DNA of 64,000 nucleotides, taken from the NCBI GenBank assembly GCA_045106985.1, contig JBGCFQ010000020.1:124001-188000 (forward strand), read 5' to 3'. The notes under the pieces were generated by a model. The model was not told the DNA's origin and made no database searches. It saw only the letters and a list, made by a program, of their open reading frames with translations. The stretch is from JAUIET01 sp045106985. GTDB lineage: Bacteria > Pseudomonadota > Gammaproteobacteria > Pseudomonadales > JAUIET01. Shown here piece after piece: positions 8,464-17,602 of this stretch; position 1 is the stretch's first letter; each line of letters begins with the position of its first letter. A program made the position numbers and the translations under genes.

Positions 8464-9543
8464 TCAGTTGCCAGCGTCGGCGTTCAAGGGTTGTGCACTT
8501 GCAGCGGGCAAACCGGGCTTGTTGGTGAACAATAAGCCGCCGCCTTCAAGTTCTATTGTATCGAATTGTGGTGGCTGCTCTGACGCGGGGAAATCTTGTT
8601 CGGTAAAACCTTCGGGCAAAATAGGCGTGGCGCCCTGCTGCAAGCGCTCACCCATTTCCCTCTCCACCAGGTTCTCTGCGGCCGCAGTGCTGTCTTCTTC
8701 GCTCTTGTTGATTCCCTGAACAAATATACCTGCATCATTTTTTACATCTTTAAATAACTCGGGTTCTATGGGAATAATGGTGGGGCGTAATTCCGGTGTC
8801 TTCGCTATCATAAGAGTCACGCGCCTATTGCGTGCCCGCCCTTCAGGGCTATCGTTTGGAACAACAGGTTGATACTTACCGTAACCTACTGCGGCCATCC
8901 GCTGAGGCTCAACGCCTTTATCAGCAAGAAAGCGAACAACAGCGGCAGCTCGCGCAGCAGAAAGCTCCCAGTTGGAAGCGTATCGACTGCCAGCGACGGT
9001 TGAGTCGTCTGTAAAACCTTCAACCTTCATTGGTAACTCGTAGTCACGTAGAACTTCTGCCACCTGTGTTAACAGGATGAGGGCATCTGTCGTTAGCTCG
9101 GTACCACCAACAGGAAACAACAAATTGGAATCAAGTTCGACTTGCAACCATTCTTCGTTACCTCTGATCTGTAAGTTATTCAAGCCGCTGAAACGCTGCT
9201 GAATGGTGTCGCCATCTTTTTCAAGAGAGTTATCTGTTTTCTGTTGACTTACATTTTCGCCGTTACTGGATTCGCCAGCGTTTCCTCCCATGTCAATGAT
9301 TGTGCTTGAAACCTGCTCGGCTTCAGAATCACCGATGTCACTTGCACTTGCTACCCGCGTGCTAAACGCAACGCTTAGCTTTTCAGAAAACGCTGTGGCC
9401 TGCTGCTCGTTCAGCTGCGCGACTGAATACATCACAACAAAGAAGGCAAGCATCAGTGTCAACAGGTCTGCATAGGAAACCAACCACCGGTCCTGCGAAA
9501 GTGGCTCTTCCTCATTTAGCGCGCGAATCAAAGCGGAACTCAT
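8464..9543 (-). CDS. motD: Flagellar stator protein MotD (MotB family)
   Basis: This is the peptidoglycan-anchored stator subunit paired with MotC. The 359-residue protein has the MotB-type N-terminus with the proton-carrying aspartate in VSYADLLTLMLAFFVVMYS (membrane segment about 23-43). An OmpA-like peptidoglycan-binding domain follows at about residues 140-252, with the LSAARAAAVVRFL and GRARNRRVTLMI motifs. About 105 residues follow the OmpA domain (acidic, Pro/Gly-rich, probably disordered); this tail is longer than I expect for MotD. The ATG overlaps the motC stop (TAATG). Confidence 0.93.
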   Translation of the reverse strand: MSSALIRALNEEEPLSQDRWLVSYADLLTLMLAFFVVMYSVAQLNEQQATAFSEKLSVAFSTRVASASDIGDSEAEQVSSTIIDMGGNAGESSNGENVSQQKTDNSLEKDGDTIQQRFSGLNNLQIRGNEEWLQVELDSNLLFPVGGTELTTDALILLTQVAEVLRDYELPMKVEGFTDDSTVAGSRYASNWELSAARAAAVVRFLADKGVEPQRMAAVGYGKYQPVVPNDSPEGRARNRRVTLMIAKTPELRPTIIPIEPELFKDVKNDAGIFVQGINKSEEDSTAAAENLVEREMGERLQQGATPILPEGFTEQDFPASEQPPQFDTIELEGGGLLFTNKPGLPAASAQPLNADAGN

Positions 9544-10292
9544 TAACTGTCCAGATCGACAAAACTGAGAAGCTTACGCTCTATAGTCTTTGGGTTTTCA
9601 CCCTCAGCAATGGCTACTATGCCCTCGATAGTTAAGGCCCTGGCCTGAACCTCTGTTTTAACGCAGCCACGTATTTTTGCGGCTACAGGAAGTAATATAA
9701 GGTTTGCTAAGCCTACGCCGTATATTGTTGCGACAAAAGCCACCGCAATTCCAGGTCCCAACTTCTCAGGATCTGTAAGGTGCTGCATCACATGTATAAG
9801 GCCCATTACTGCGCCAATAATTCCAATGGTTGGAGCATACCCCCCCATACTTTCGTAAAACCGGGCTGCCTCCATGTCACGCTGTTGACGCAATGCTGAA
9901 TCGGTTTCCATAGCGCTGCGAATTTGCTCAGGCTCGCTGCCGTCAATCAACATTTGCAAACCCCGTTGCACGAACTTGTTTGACTCACGATCCGCATTTT
10001 CCTCCAGGCCAAGTAAACCCAGTTTTCTTGCCTGTTTGGCCCATTCTACAATCTTGTTCGACCACGAAGCCGCCTGTTGTTGGGGCGGATAAAGTACCCA
10101 TCGCAAACGCTGCAAGGCAAAACCTAACTGGGCTTTTGATGTTTGCAGCATGGCCGCACCTAATGTACCGCCTACAACAACAACCGCCGCCGGCAAGTTT
10201 AGAAAGGTGTTGAGCTGGCCACCATCCAGATAGTTCCCGCCGAAGATCGCCGCGAAACCAATAATTATACCAATAAGGCTTAGTGCATCCAT
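9543..10292 (-). CDS. motC: Flagellar stator protein MotC (MotA family)
   Basis: This is the ion-channel stator subunit that couples proton flow to rotor torque by contacting FliG. The 249-residue product has four membrane segments: two near the N-terminus (about 4-20 and 30-50) and two near 150-200, with a cytoplasmic loop between them. Family motifs include GGTLGAAMLQ near residue 40 and GGYAPTIGIIGAVMGLIHVM near 150. The length and the MDALSLIGIIIGFAAI start match pseudomonad MotC rather than the longer MotA. It starts only 8 bases after fliA, where cheYZAB would normally intervene. Confidence 0.93.
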   Translation of the reverse strand: MDALSLIGIIIGFAAIFGGNYLDGGQLNTFLNLPAAVVVVGGTLGAAMLQTSKAQLGFALQRLRWVLYPPQQQAASWSNKIVEWAKQARKLGLLGLEENADRESNKFVQRGLQMLIDGSEPEQIRSAMETDSALRQQRDMEAARFYESMGGYAPTIGIIGAVMGLIHVMQHLTDPEKLGPGIAVAFVATIYGVGLANLILLPVAAKIRGCVKTEVQARALTIEGIVAIAEGENPKTIERKLLSFVDLDS

Positions 10293-10300
10293 TAGCGCTA

Positions 10301-11071
10301 CTAATCCTTGGAGATTGACCAGGCACCTAATCTGGAGCGTAAACGCAACATGGCCTGGCTATGGATTTGACTAACTCGCGACTCACTAACACCCAACACT
10401 TCTCCTATCTCCTTCAGGTTAAGTTCTTCATCATAGTAAAGAGACAGCACTAACCTTTCTCGCTCGGGTAAGTTCTTTATTTCAGCCAGCACTGCTTCCT
10501 TCAAAGTGACATCATGCATACTCTGAGCAGGTGTAGGCCCAGCAATGTCAACAGGCTCTTCGTTGCTCTCTTCGCGAGACACGACTTCATCCAAACTGTG
10601 TAGCCGACTGCTAGCGCTGTCTTTCAGATAGGCATAGTAGTCCTCTAGACTGACTTCTAACTGCTCTGCGATTTCAGCATCAGATGCTTCACGCCCTAAG
10701 GTTGCTTCTACGGACCGAATTGCTTGCGCAATGCGTCTTCCGTTTCTGTGCACGGATCTAGGTGCCCAGTCTCCCTTACGAACATCATCAATCATCGAAC
10801 CACGAATTCTGATTCCGGCATAGGTTTCGAAGCTCGCACCCTTACTACCGTTGTAGTTTCGAGACGCTTCGAGCAAACCGATAACACCGGCCTGGATTAA
10901 GTCATCAATCTGTACGCTGGCAGGGAAACGAGCCATCAAATGTTGTGCAATGCGCTTCACCAATGGTGCATAGCGCTCGACAAGCTGCTGCCCGCTTAAC
11001 TCTGCACCTTGTTCGTAGTGGCGAGCCTCAGCGGCGGCCCCTGCCTTGTAAGCTGTTTTTGAACTGCTCAT
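10301..11071 (-). CDS. fliA: Flagellar sigma factor FliA (sigma-28)
   Basis: FliA directs RNA polymerase to late flagellar genes. The 256-residue protein has region 2 (LVERYAPLVKRIAQHLMARFPASV, then DDLIQAGVIGLLEA), region 3 around residues 115-155 and region 4 with a helix-turn-helix (LNLKEIGEVLGVSESRVSQIHSQA). No other flagellar sigma fits this arrangement. It lies 34 bases downstream of fleN in the flhA-flhF-fleN-fliA unit. The anti-sigma FlgM is not in the window. Confidence 0.97.
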   Translation of the reverse strand: MSSSKTAYKAGAAAEARHYEQGAELSGQQLVERYAPLVKRIAQHLMARFPASVQIDDLIQAGVIGLLEASRNYNGSKGASFETYAGIRIRGSMIDDVRKGDWAPRSVHRNGRRIAQAIRSVEATLGREASDAEIAEQLEVSLEDYYAYLKDSASSRLHSLDEVVSREESNEEPVDIAGPTPAQSMHDVTLKEAVLAEIKNLPERERLVLSLYYDEELNLKEIGEVLGVSESRVSQIHSQAMLRLRSRLGAWSISKD

Positions 11072-11105
11072 TTCTTCTCCGTTTGCGCGCTTTAGAACCT
11101 ATGGC

Positions 11106-11957
11106 TCAAGCCGCACCACCTGCTACGAGTCGTTCAAGAAAAAATTCCAGCTGACCATTAGCTCTACTCGGTTTTGGCCAACGGTCTACCTTTTCCGCTA
11201 AACTTCTGAACGCCTGACTCGCCTTGGAACGAGGAGTGTAGTCCAGCAATGCTTTCTGAGCCCTCACTGCACGCCGCAGTTGTTCATCAAACGGTATATG
11301 ACCAGCATACTGTAAGGTCACGTCAAGAAATTGATCGGTGGCACGCTGTATCTTCTCAAACAATTCTCGCCCAGATTGCGCACTATCCGTCATGTTAGAA
11401 ACAATTCTGAAACGTTGTTTGCCGTAGTCGCGGTGCGTGAGTTTTATCAAAGCGTAAGCATCGGTCAACGACGATGGTTCATCACACACTACAACAATTA
11501 CCTCATGCGCAGCTTGAACGAAGTTAATCACGTGATTGTCTATGCCGGCCGCCGTATCTATGAGTAGCACGTCCAGCATGTCATCAATGCTATTGAAAGC
11601 ATCAATCAGTGCAGCATGTTGCCCCACACTTAGATTAACCATAGATTGAGAGCCAGATGAAGATGGTACAATCCACATGCCTTGTGGTCCCTCTATCAAG
11701 ACTTCACGTAGCGAACACTCGCCGCTGAGAACATCCTCTAAGGTTTTCTCAGGTCTCAAACCCAGCAAAACATCTATATTAGCTAAGCCAAGATCTGCAT
11801 CCAGCAATGCCACTCTGCGATGCATTCTTAACAGAGCCAATCCCAAATTGATGCTTACATTACTTTTACCTACACCGCCTTTACCACCGGTAACAGCTAT
11901 CACTTGTATGCCGTTTTTGTCTAACACGCCAGTCTCCTTGTCGTTTTTATTTGTCAT
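11106..11957 (-). CDS. fleN: Flagellar number regulator FleN (FlhG), MinD-like ATPase
   Basis: FleN restricts flagellar number, in Pseudomonas by antagonising the master activator FleQ, and works with the FlhF GTPase at the pole. The 283-residue product carries the deviant Walker A GGKGGVGKSN (about residues 25-34), the ALLDADLGLANIDVLLGL switch region and the LLIDTAAGI Walker B-like motif. It starts four bases after the flhF stop. Its C-terminal residues form a likely amphipathic membrane-targeting helix (LEFFLERLVAGGAA). Presence of FleN implies a FleQ-type regulator elsewhere in the genome. Confidence 0.95.
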   Translation of the reverse strand: MTNKNDKETGVLDKNGIQVIAVTGGKGGVGKSNVSINLGLALLRMHRRVALLDADLGLANIDVLLGLRPEKTLEDVLSGECSLREVLIEGPQGMWIVPSSSGSQSMVNLSVGQHAALIDAFNSIDDMLDVLLIDTAAGIDNHVINFVQAAHEVIVVVCDEPSSLTDAYALIKLTHRDYGKQRFRIVSNMTDSAQSGRELFEKIQRATDQFLDVTLQYAGHIPFDEQLRRAVRAQKALLDYTPRSKASQAFRSLAEKVDRWPKPSRANGQLEFFLERLVAGGAA

Positions 11958-11961
11958 CCTG

Positions 11962-13464
11962 CTAGATAAGATCTATTTGGCGGTCGGATGCGGGACTGAA
12001 ACTATTGGCTAGTTTTCCGGAACTTACTTTTGACACGTCAAGCTCCTGACAAGCAAAGCTGAGTAACTGTTCAATTATCATTAGGGAGCTAGCCTTGGCA
12101 AGATCGTCGGGGATTGTATGACCGCTTGCCAAGTAGGCGGCAGGTACTCCTGTATTGACTAAGAAACTGACTGCCGCACCCATACTTGTGCATTCGTCCA
12201 GACGGGTAAAAATGCAGCCTTGATAATCATCGGTTTCGTAGGTCTCCATCGCTGCCTGCATCGACTCGTATTGCAGGTTCGCAGGCAATACCAACATAGT
12301 TTGCAAACGTTCACCTTGCTTACGAATCTGGGCAAGTTGTTGGGCAAGATCACGATCGTTACGACGCAATCCGGCGGTGTCGATCAATATCAGAGATTTA
12401 TTGGAATAACGATCCAAGGCCTCGTCTAAACCGCCCTGATGAGCGTCTACAACTTCGACATCGACATCAAGAATTTTCCCCATGGTGGTTAGTTGTTCGT
12501 AGGCAGCTATTCGGAAAATATCCGTAGTAATCAAACCCACTTCATCCGCACCATGTTGCAGCACGTACTCTGCGGCCAACTTGCCAATAGTTGTGGTCTT
12601 GCCCGCTCCAGAGGGCCCAACTAAAGCATAAGCACCACCTGTACGAATAATATCGCTGCGGCTAGTATTAATTTTTTGCTGTAAGCCAGACAGTACTAAC
12701 TGCCAAGAGTTGTCGAACTCGGGAATTTCTTGATACTGCCGAACAAGTCGGTCACGCAAATCAGTTGAGAGATGCAAATAATCTATTCTCTCACGCAACT
12801 GCTTACTCCATGGATACTGAAATGACTCCGCGTGGCTTTCCCAGTAAACGCCGAATTCATTCCAAAATTCGCCCACTGACTTTAGCTCACCGATCAGTCG
12901 CTTCAGGGCTGGATCATGCATAGAGCTGAACGCGAATTTTTTTGCATCTACGGTCTCTGCCGCTTTTTTTATTGACTGCTGAGCGATCACTTTTGGAGGA
13001 GTGTCACTGTGTTGCGCGAAGGACTTAGACTGTAGATCAGGCAGAGGCTGAGCCTCGGATTGAGACTCGGACTCTGGTTGCAAGTCCGCGGAATCAAATG
13101 TATCCAGTATCGACGGCATTTCATCAAACTTTTTTACCAGCCCTGCAGCAAAGTCCAACGGCTTATCGTGATCGTCCTTCTCATCTTGACTTCGCACTTG
13201 TGAAATTTGATCTTCAGCAGATACCAGGTCGGCATACTGTGCGTCGCCAGTGATGTCTAGATCCAGAGTTTCAGGAGCGGGATCATTCGCCGCATCTTTT
13301 TTCGCCATAAGCAAATTGAAAATTCCCGGGTCATCCGTCACCGTCACTTCTATGGCGTCGCCAACTCTTCGACTATTAACGATAATGGCATCCGCACCCA
13401 ACTCGAGCTTGGCTTGGCTCATAGCGTGCTGCATATCTGCGGCTATTATTGTTTTGGTTGTCAT
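11962..13464 (-). CDS. flhF: Signal-recognition-type GTPase FlhF
   Basis: FlhF positions the flagellum at the cell pole. The 500-residue protein has an N-terminal basic B domain (about 1-50), a long acidic and Gln/Ser-rich linker (about 55-180), an N domain and an SRP-family GTPase G domain. G1 is GPSGAGKTTT (about residues 281-290), followed by DIFRIAAYEQL and the DTAGLRRND G3 region. The linker is the divergent part of the family. The gene is followed directly by fleN. Confidence 0.96.
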   Translation of the reverse strand: MTTKTIIAADMQHAMSQAKLELGADAIIVNSRRVGDAIEVTVTDDPGIFNLLMAKKDAANDPAPETLDLDITGDAQYADLVSAEDQISQVRSQDEKDDHDKPLDFAAGLVKKFDEMPSILDTFDSADLQPESESQSEAQPLPDLQSKSFAQHSDTPPKVIAQQSIKKAAETVDAKKFAFSSMHDPALKRLIGELKSVGEFWNEFGVYWESHAESFQYPWSKQLRERIDYLHLSTDLRDRLVRQYQEIPEFDNSWQLVLSGLQQKINTSRSDIIRTGGAYALVGPSGAGKTTTIGKLAAEYVLQHGADEVGLITTDIFRIAAYEQLTTMGKILDVDVEVVDAHQGGLDEALDRYSNKSLILIDTAGLRRNDRDLAQQLAQIRKQGERLQTMLVLPANLQYESMQAAMETYETDDYQGCIFTRLDECTSMGAAVSFLVNTGVPAAYLASGHTIPDDLAKASSLMIIEQLLSFACQELDVSKVSSGKLANSFSPASDRQIDLI

Positions 13465-13508
13465 GCGTGCTTCCTTGCGATGGTAATTAATAGAAATCAG
13501 TTTTGTGG

Positions 13509-15629
13509 CTAACTTATGCTAGCCTCGATGGTTATGTTTTTATTCGTCGGTACTTCGTTAAATGACAATACATGCATTTCGTTGTAAGCCAGCTTGGCAA
13601 ACTTGGCCATCAAGCTCCTTATTTGCTGTGATACAACCAATACGGCGGGCTTACCGTCCACTTCTTGCTTTCTGCCGGCATCGATTAAGCCTTGCTGTAG
13701 CTGCTGTGCCAGATTCGGCTCAATAACAGAGTCCATATTTGCGTCACCGCCTTGGCGAGCTGTACTAAGGCTTTGCTGCAGAATTTGCTCCAACGCAGGA
13801 TCTAATGTGATAACAGAGAGATTGTCGCTGTCACCATAAATACTTTGCACAATATTGCGTGAGAGCGAACCGCGTACGGCATTAGTTAGTTGATCCATGT
13901 CACCTTTCAATTCTGCATTGCTGGCAATTGCTTCTGCTATGCTGCGCATGTCTCTGATCGGAATTCGCTCCTCAAGAAGATTCTTAAGAAGACGCAGAAA
14001 AACTTGAATGCTGACAGTTGCGGGAACAAGTTCCTCAGCCAACTTTGGCGTAGTCTCTGCTAGACGTTCAAGAATACGTTGAGCCTCATCGTGCCCCAAC
14101 AACTCATTAACATGATGTTTCAACATGCTGTTCATGTGAGTGGCAACAACAGTGCTTGCATCAACTACCGTATAGCCTAATGACTGTGCGTTCTCCTTGT
14201 GCTGCGCATCTATCCACAAAGCATCAAGTCCGAAAGCAGGATCTGTAGTTTTAACGCCTTCAAGCTCGCCAAATACTTGCCCTGGATTAATCGCCATTTC
14301 TTTGTCCGGATATATTTCCGATTCAGCAATAGTGACACCCATAAGCACAATGCGATAATTATTCGGCCCAAGATCCAGGTTATCCCGAATATGAACAGGT
14401 GGTATCAAAAAACCGATGTCCTGCGACAGCTTCTTGCGAATCCCACGAATTCGACCCAATAGATCACCTTTTTGATTTTTATCTACCAAAGGTATGAGGC
14501 GGTAGCCAACTTCAAGACCAATTCTGTCAACCGGTGCAACATCATCCCAACCCAGCTCTGACGGTTCGGCCGGTACGTCCGTCACCGGCGCTGTCTCTAC
14601 AGGCTCTGGCTCAGCGTTATCGGCGATGTTTTTTTGATTTACGTAATAAGCGCCACCGCCAGCTGCAGCAGCCAGCAATAGGAAGGCTACGTGAGGCATT
14701 CCTGGAATCGATCCCATCAAGGCCAAAATACCAGCCGCAATACTAAGAGCCCGTGGTGATTGAAACATTTGGCTGTAAATTTGCTGCCCCATGTCTTTAG
14801 ATGTATTGACTCGGGTTACCATAATCGCTGCTGAGCTGGACAGCAGCAGCGATGGGATTTGAGCTACCAAACCATCTCCGATAGTCAGCAGCGAGTATTT
14901 TTGCATAGCATCTGCAAACTCGAGACTATGCTGTGCCATGCCTATGCCAAGACCGCCAATTAGGTTAATTAGCAGAATAAGAATGCCCGCTACCGCGTCA
15001 CCACGTACAAATTTACTGGCGCCATCCATAGCGCCATAAAAATCGGCTTCATGAGAAACATCTTCTCGCCGAACGCGAGCTTGCTCCTGATCAATCAGAC
15101 CCGCATTCATATCGGCATCGATTGCCATTTGTTTGCCTGGCATTGCGTCAAGAGTAAAACGAGCGCTGACTTCGGAAATGCGCCCCGCACCTTTTGTCAC
15201 AACAACGAAATTAATGATTATGAGGATTGTAAAAACGACAAGACCGACTGCGTAGTTGCCACCAATAACGACTTCGCCAAAGGCCTCAATAACTTTGCCC
15301 GCCGATGCGCCACCTGTATGCCCTTCTAGCAACACTACTCGAGTGGATGCCACGTTTAAGGCGAGCCGAAGCAGGGTTGCGACCAGTAGGACCGTAGGGA
15401 AAACAGCGAAATCCAGCGGACGCAACGCATAAACAGCAACCAATAGAACAACAATGGCAAGCGCGATATTGAACGAGAAAAATACGTCGAGCAAAAACGG
15501 CGGCACCGGCAAGGTCATCATGCCAAGGATAATAAGCAGCAGTAACGGAACCCCGAAATTGCCCTGTACTAAAATCCTGGCGTTATTGGCGATTGTCGCC
15601 GCGCTCGATTGTTGACTTACTGCTTCCAT
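13509..15629 (-). CDS. flhA: Flagellar export apparatus protein FlhA
   Basis: FlhA is the nonameric export gate whose C-terminal ring docks chaperone-substrate complexes. The 706-residue protein has about eight N-terminal membrane segments (about 25-330) and a cytoplasmic domain. The FHIPEP-type region is recognisable in the sequence from RPLDFAVFPTVLLVATLLRLALN through GRISEVSARFTLDAMPGKQM. It is the first gene of flhA-flhF-fleN-fliA-motCD. A sigma-54-like site and a dyad lie in the 266-base gap upstream. Confidence 0.98.
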   Translation of the reverse strand: MEAVSQQSSAATIANNARILVQGNFGVPLLLLIILGMMTLPVPPFLLDVFFSFNIALAIVVLLVAVYALRPLDFAVFPTVLLVATLLRLALNVASTRVVLLEGHTGGASAGKVIEAFGEVVIGGNYAVGLVVFTILIIINFVVVTKGAGRISEVSARFTLDAMPGKQMAIDADMNAGLIDQEQARVRREDVSHEADFYGAMDGASKFVRGDAVAGILILLINLIGGLGIGMAQHSLEFADAMQKYSLLTIGDGLVAQIPSLLLSSSAAIMVTRVNTSKDMGQQIYSQMFQSPRALSIAAGILALMGSIPGMPHVAFLLLAAAAGGGAYYVNQKNIADNAEPEPVETAPVTDVPAEPSELGWDDVAPVDRIGLEVGYRLIPLVDKNQKGDLLGRIRGIRKKLSQDIGFLIPPVHIRDNLDLGPNNYRIVLMGVTIAESEIYPDKEMAINPGQVFGELEGVKTTDPAFGLDALWIDAQHKENAQSLGYTVVDASTVVATHMNSMLKHHVNELLGHDEAQRILERLAETTPKLAEELVPATVSIQVFLRLLKNLLEERIPIRDMRSIAEAIASNAELKGDMDQLTNAVRGSLSRNIVQSIYGDSDNLSVITLDPALEQILQQSLSTARQGGDANMDSVIEPNLAQQLQQGLIDAGRKQEVDGKPAVLVVSQQIRSLMAKFAKLAYNEMHVLSFNEVPTNKNITIEASIS

Positions 15630-15730
15630 ATTATGGCGATTGAAAGCCTGCCAATTATCTGACAGATTCTCCGCTCACACTCCGTTGTGACCATTTACCT
15701 GGGTGTTTTATAAACTGATGGTTCTTATCC

Positions 15731-15748
15731 ATGACAAAAAATTGTCAT
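15731..15748. promoter_or_regulatory. Perfect dyad in the flhA leader
   Basis: ATGACAA and TTGTCAT form 7-base arms around a 4-base A-rich spacer, about 100 bases upstream of the flhA ATG and downstream of the sigma-54-like site. The symmetry and A/T core resemble an operator. It is only a partial match to the FleQ box. Role inferred from position. Confidence 0.35.
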
Positions 15749-15792
15749 TTTCGACGTTAAACTGTTTAATCATCAGTTGCCCACTCTTCTAC

Positions 15793-15808
15793 TGCAAAAT
15801 TCGTGCTC
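15793..15808 (-). promoter_or_regulatory. Sigma-54-like promoter upstream of flhA
   Basis: Read on the minus strand the site is GAGCACGAATTTTGCA. Against the -24/-12 consensus TGGCACG-N4-TTGCA, the GCACG and TTGCA blocks are exact with correct spacing, but the -24 dinucleotide is AG instead of GG. It would start transcription near 15782, giving a leader of about 150 bases. In Pseudomonas flhA is driven by sigma-54 with FleQ, which supports the call. Confidence 0.4.
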
Positions 15809-15895
15809 AAGCTGAATTTTTTGTTCTCTATTTTTTTGGTTCGGACCAACGGCGCGTTTAGCTAAGGTATTCGCACCCCAAGCAACTCATGAGGG

Positions 15896-17020
15896 TTAGT
15901 CGTATTGAAGCTCTTCGGGAATTTCTATCTCGCCCAGCTTCGCTTGCTTACCAATAAGGGTGTTTTTAATCTGGAATACGTACGCCAACACCTGAGCCAC
16001 AGCAAGGAACAACTTGTCTGGTATTTGCTCACCAATTTCAGTGGTAAAATAAAGTGAGCGCGCCAAAGCAGGAACTTCTACCAACTCTACACCGTTAGCA
16101 TTTGCAACTTCTCGTATTTTCATTGCTATTAGGTCAACACCCTTTGCAACTACAATGGGAGCCGACGAGCTTTCACTGGCATACTTCAAAGCCACCGAGT
16201 AATGGGTTGGGTTTGTTATTACCACATCTGCATCAGGAATGTCGCTCATCATTCTGGCTCTAGCGAACTCACGTTGCAATTGTCGTATGCGTCCTTTAAC
16301 TTCTGGACGTCCCTCCGTTTCCTTCATCTCGTCTTTGACTTGCTGCATCGTCATTCTCAGCTTCTTTACATGCTGCTGAATCTGAAAAGGCACATCTATT
16401 GCCGCGATTAGCAGCATTCCGAGAGAAATTAGAATAGTCGCTGTTCCGATGTCTGTACTCGCCGCAACTATCGCGTCACGTACGCCAAGTCTCTCCATCA
16501 ACAATAGATCGGCACTAAAATAGTTCAGGCAGAACCAAGCAATAGTCCCTACCAGAATCACTTTACCGATCGCCTTGAATAACTCCATCACCGAGTTAAC
16601 GGAGAACATGCGCTTTAACCCTTTTAGGGGATTTATACGGTCTAACTTCGGCGCCAGGGCCTTAGCGCTGAAACCCCAACCACCGAGCAACATTGGTCCA
16701 GCAACACCTAGAATAAAAAGGGCTGCAAGCAAAGGTAACGTTGTGTAAGCCACATCATCGATATTACGCTGTAATATCAGAATCATGGCAGAGGGGTCGA
16801 AAATTTCTTCGCGAGTTGGAGTGAAGCTCTCCCGCATTGAACGCGACAAGCCGCTCGCCAAGTTGCCATACCACAACCATACTGCGACAGTGCCACCGAT
16901 CAGCAGAACCGCTGTGCTTAATTCTCGGGACCTCGCTATCTGCCCCTCTTTGCGCGCCTCTTCGAGGCGTTTGGGGGTGGGTTCTTCGGTCTTCTCCTGG
17001 CTAAGATCTTCCTCGGCCAA
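15896..17020 (-). CDS. flhB: Flagellar export switch protein FlhB
   Basis: FlhB controls the switch of export specificity from rod/hook to filament substrates through autocleavage. The 374-residue protein starts MAEEDLSQEKTEEPTPKRLEEA, typical of FlhB, has four membrane segments (about 30-215) and a cytoplasmic domain with the self-cleaving NPTH motif near residues 269-272, in the context VVITNPTHYSVAL. It is followed by 266 non-coding bases and then flhA. Confidence 0.97.
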   Translation of the reverse strand: MAEEDLSQEKTEEPTPKRLEEARKEGQIARSRELSTAVLLIGGTVAVWLWYGNLASGLSRSMRESFTPTREEIFDPSAMILILQRNIDDVAYTTLPLLAALFILGVAGPMLLGGWGFSAKALAPKLDRINPLKGLKRMFSVNSVMELFKAIGKVILVGTIAWFCLNYFSADLLLMERLGVRDAIVAASTDIGTATILISLGMLLIAAIDVPFQIQQHVKKLRMTMQQVKDEMKETEGRPEVKGRIRQLQREFARARMMSDIPDADVVITNPTHYSVALKYASESSSAPIVVAKGVDLIAMKIREVANANGVELVEVPALARSLYFTTEIGEQIPDKLFLAVAQVLAYVFQIKNTLIGKQAKLGEIEIPEELQYD

Positions 17021-17065
17021 GCTTGCTCCTCGTCAACAATATGACACTAACGTCCATTTGGAAGT

Positions 17066-17602
17066 TTAGGATGCAATATCTTGTCCAGTTTCTGTCTTTT
17101 TTGAAAACAGTTTAGCTTTTGCCGTAAAAGGCACAATGCCGCTGTATCGCCCGAGGGCCTGTTGCAAGTTTTGTTGGCCAACCCTACTGGCCCTGCACGC
17201 AATTAGGAGGTGACCTGGCTGCAATCTCGATATCGCCTTGCGAAGTCTGGAGGGCGCAGTAGTGCGACTAAAACAGCCGCCGGCCCATGCGCCGATCAAG
17301 CCCGACATAAACACTAGGCTGGAATAAGCGACTATTCCAGAGCTCGAATTTATTGGCATGAAGAGCGCGCAGGCGAGTGCCGAACTTGCAGCTGCTCCCA
17401 GTCCAAAACTGGCTTTCGGCATATTCGACGCTGGCATGTCAACGGTACGAGCCGTTGTCTGGCACTTCACCCCTCCGGAGGGACTCTTTGAATAGACATC
17501 CAAAATGAACATCCCCTCCTCCGAGTTTATTGCCGCTCTTAGAATATCTGCAATCAAACTCTCATCGTCACAACGGTAGTATTGGTAAATAGTTTTGCTC
17601 AT
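17066..17602 (-). CDS. Unrecognised membrane protein between fliR and flhB
   Basis: I do not recognise this gene. The start MSKTIYQYYRC is preferred because AGAAGG lies six bases upstream; a frame extending to 17647 exists but has no such site. The 178-residue product has an N-terminal soluble part (1-60), two adjacent small-residue-rich membrane segments (about 67-85 and 95-115, with GAWAGG between helix and tail) and a C-terminal alpha/beta part (about 118-178) with a pattern PGHLLIACRA. This layout, a soluble half either side of a glycine-zipper hairpin, recalls the DUF1269 type of envelope protein; that is inference only. It sits 45 bases upstream of flhB in the same direction and 215 bases after fliR. 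Confidence 0.72.
   Translation of the reverse strand: MSKTIYQYYRCDDESLIADILRAAINSEEGMFILDVYSKSPSGGVKCQTTARTVDMPASNMPKASFGLGAAASSALACALFMPINSSSGIVAYSSLVFMSGLIGAWAGGCFSRTTAPSRLRKAISRLQPGHLLIACRASRVGQQNLQQALGRYSGIVPFTAKAKLFSKKTETGQDIAS

Noticed and set aside
9985..10326. Open frame of 113 codons inside motC and fliA on the minus strand
   Set aside because: It is a shadow in another frame of MotC, which has clear family motifs.
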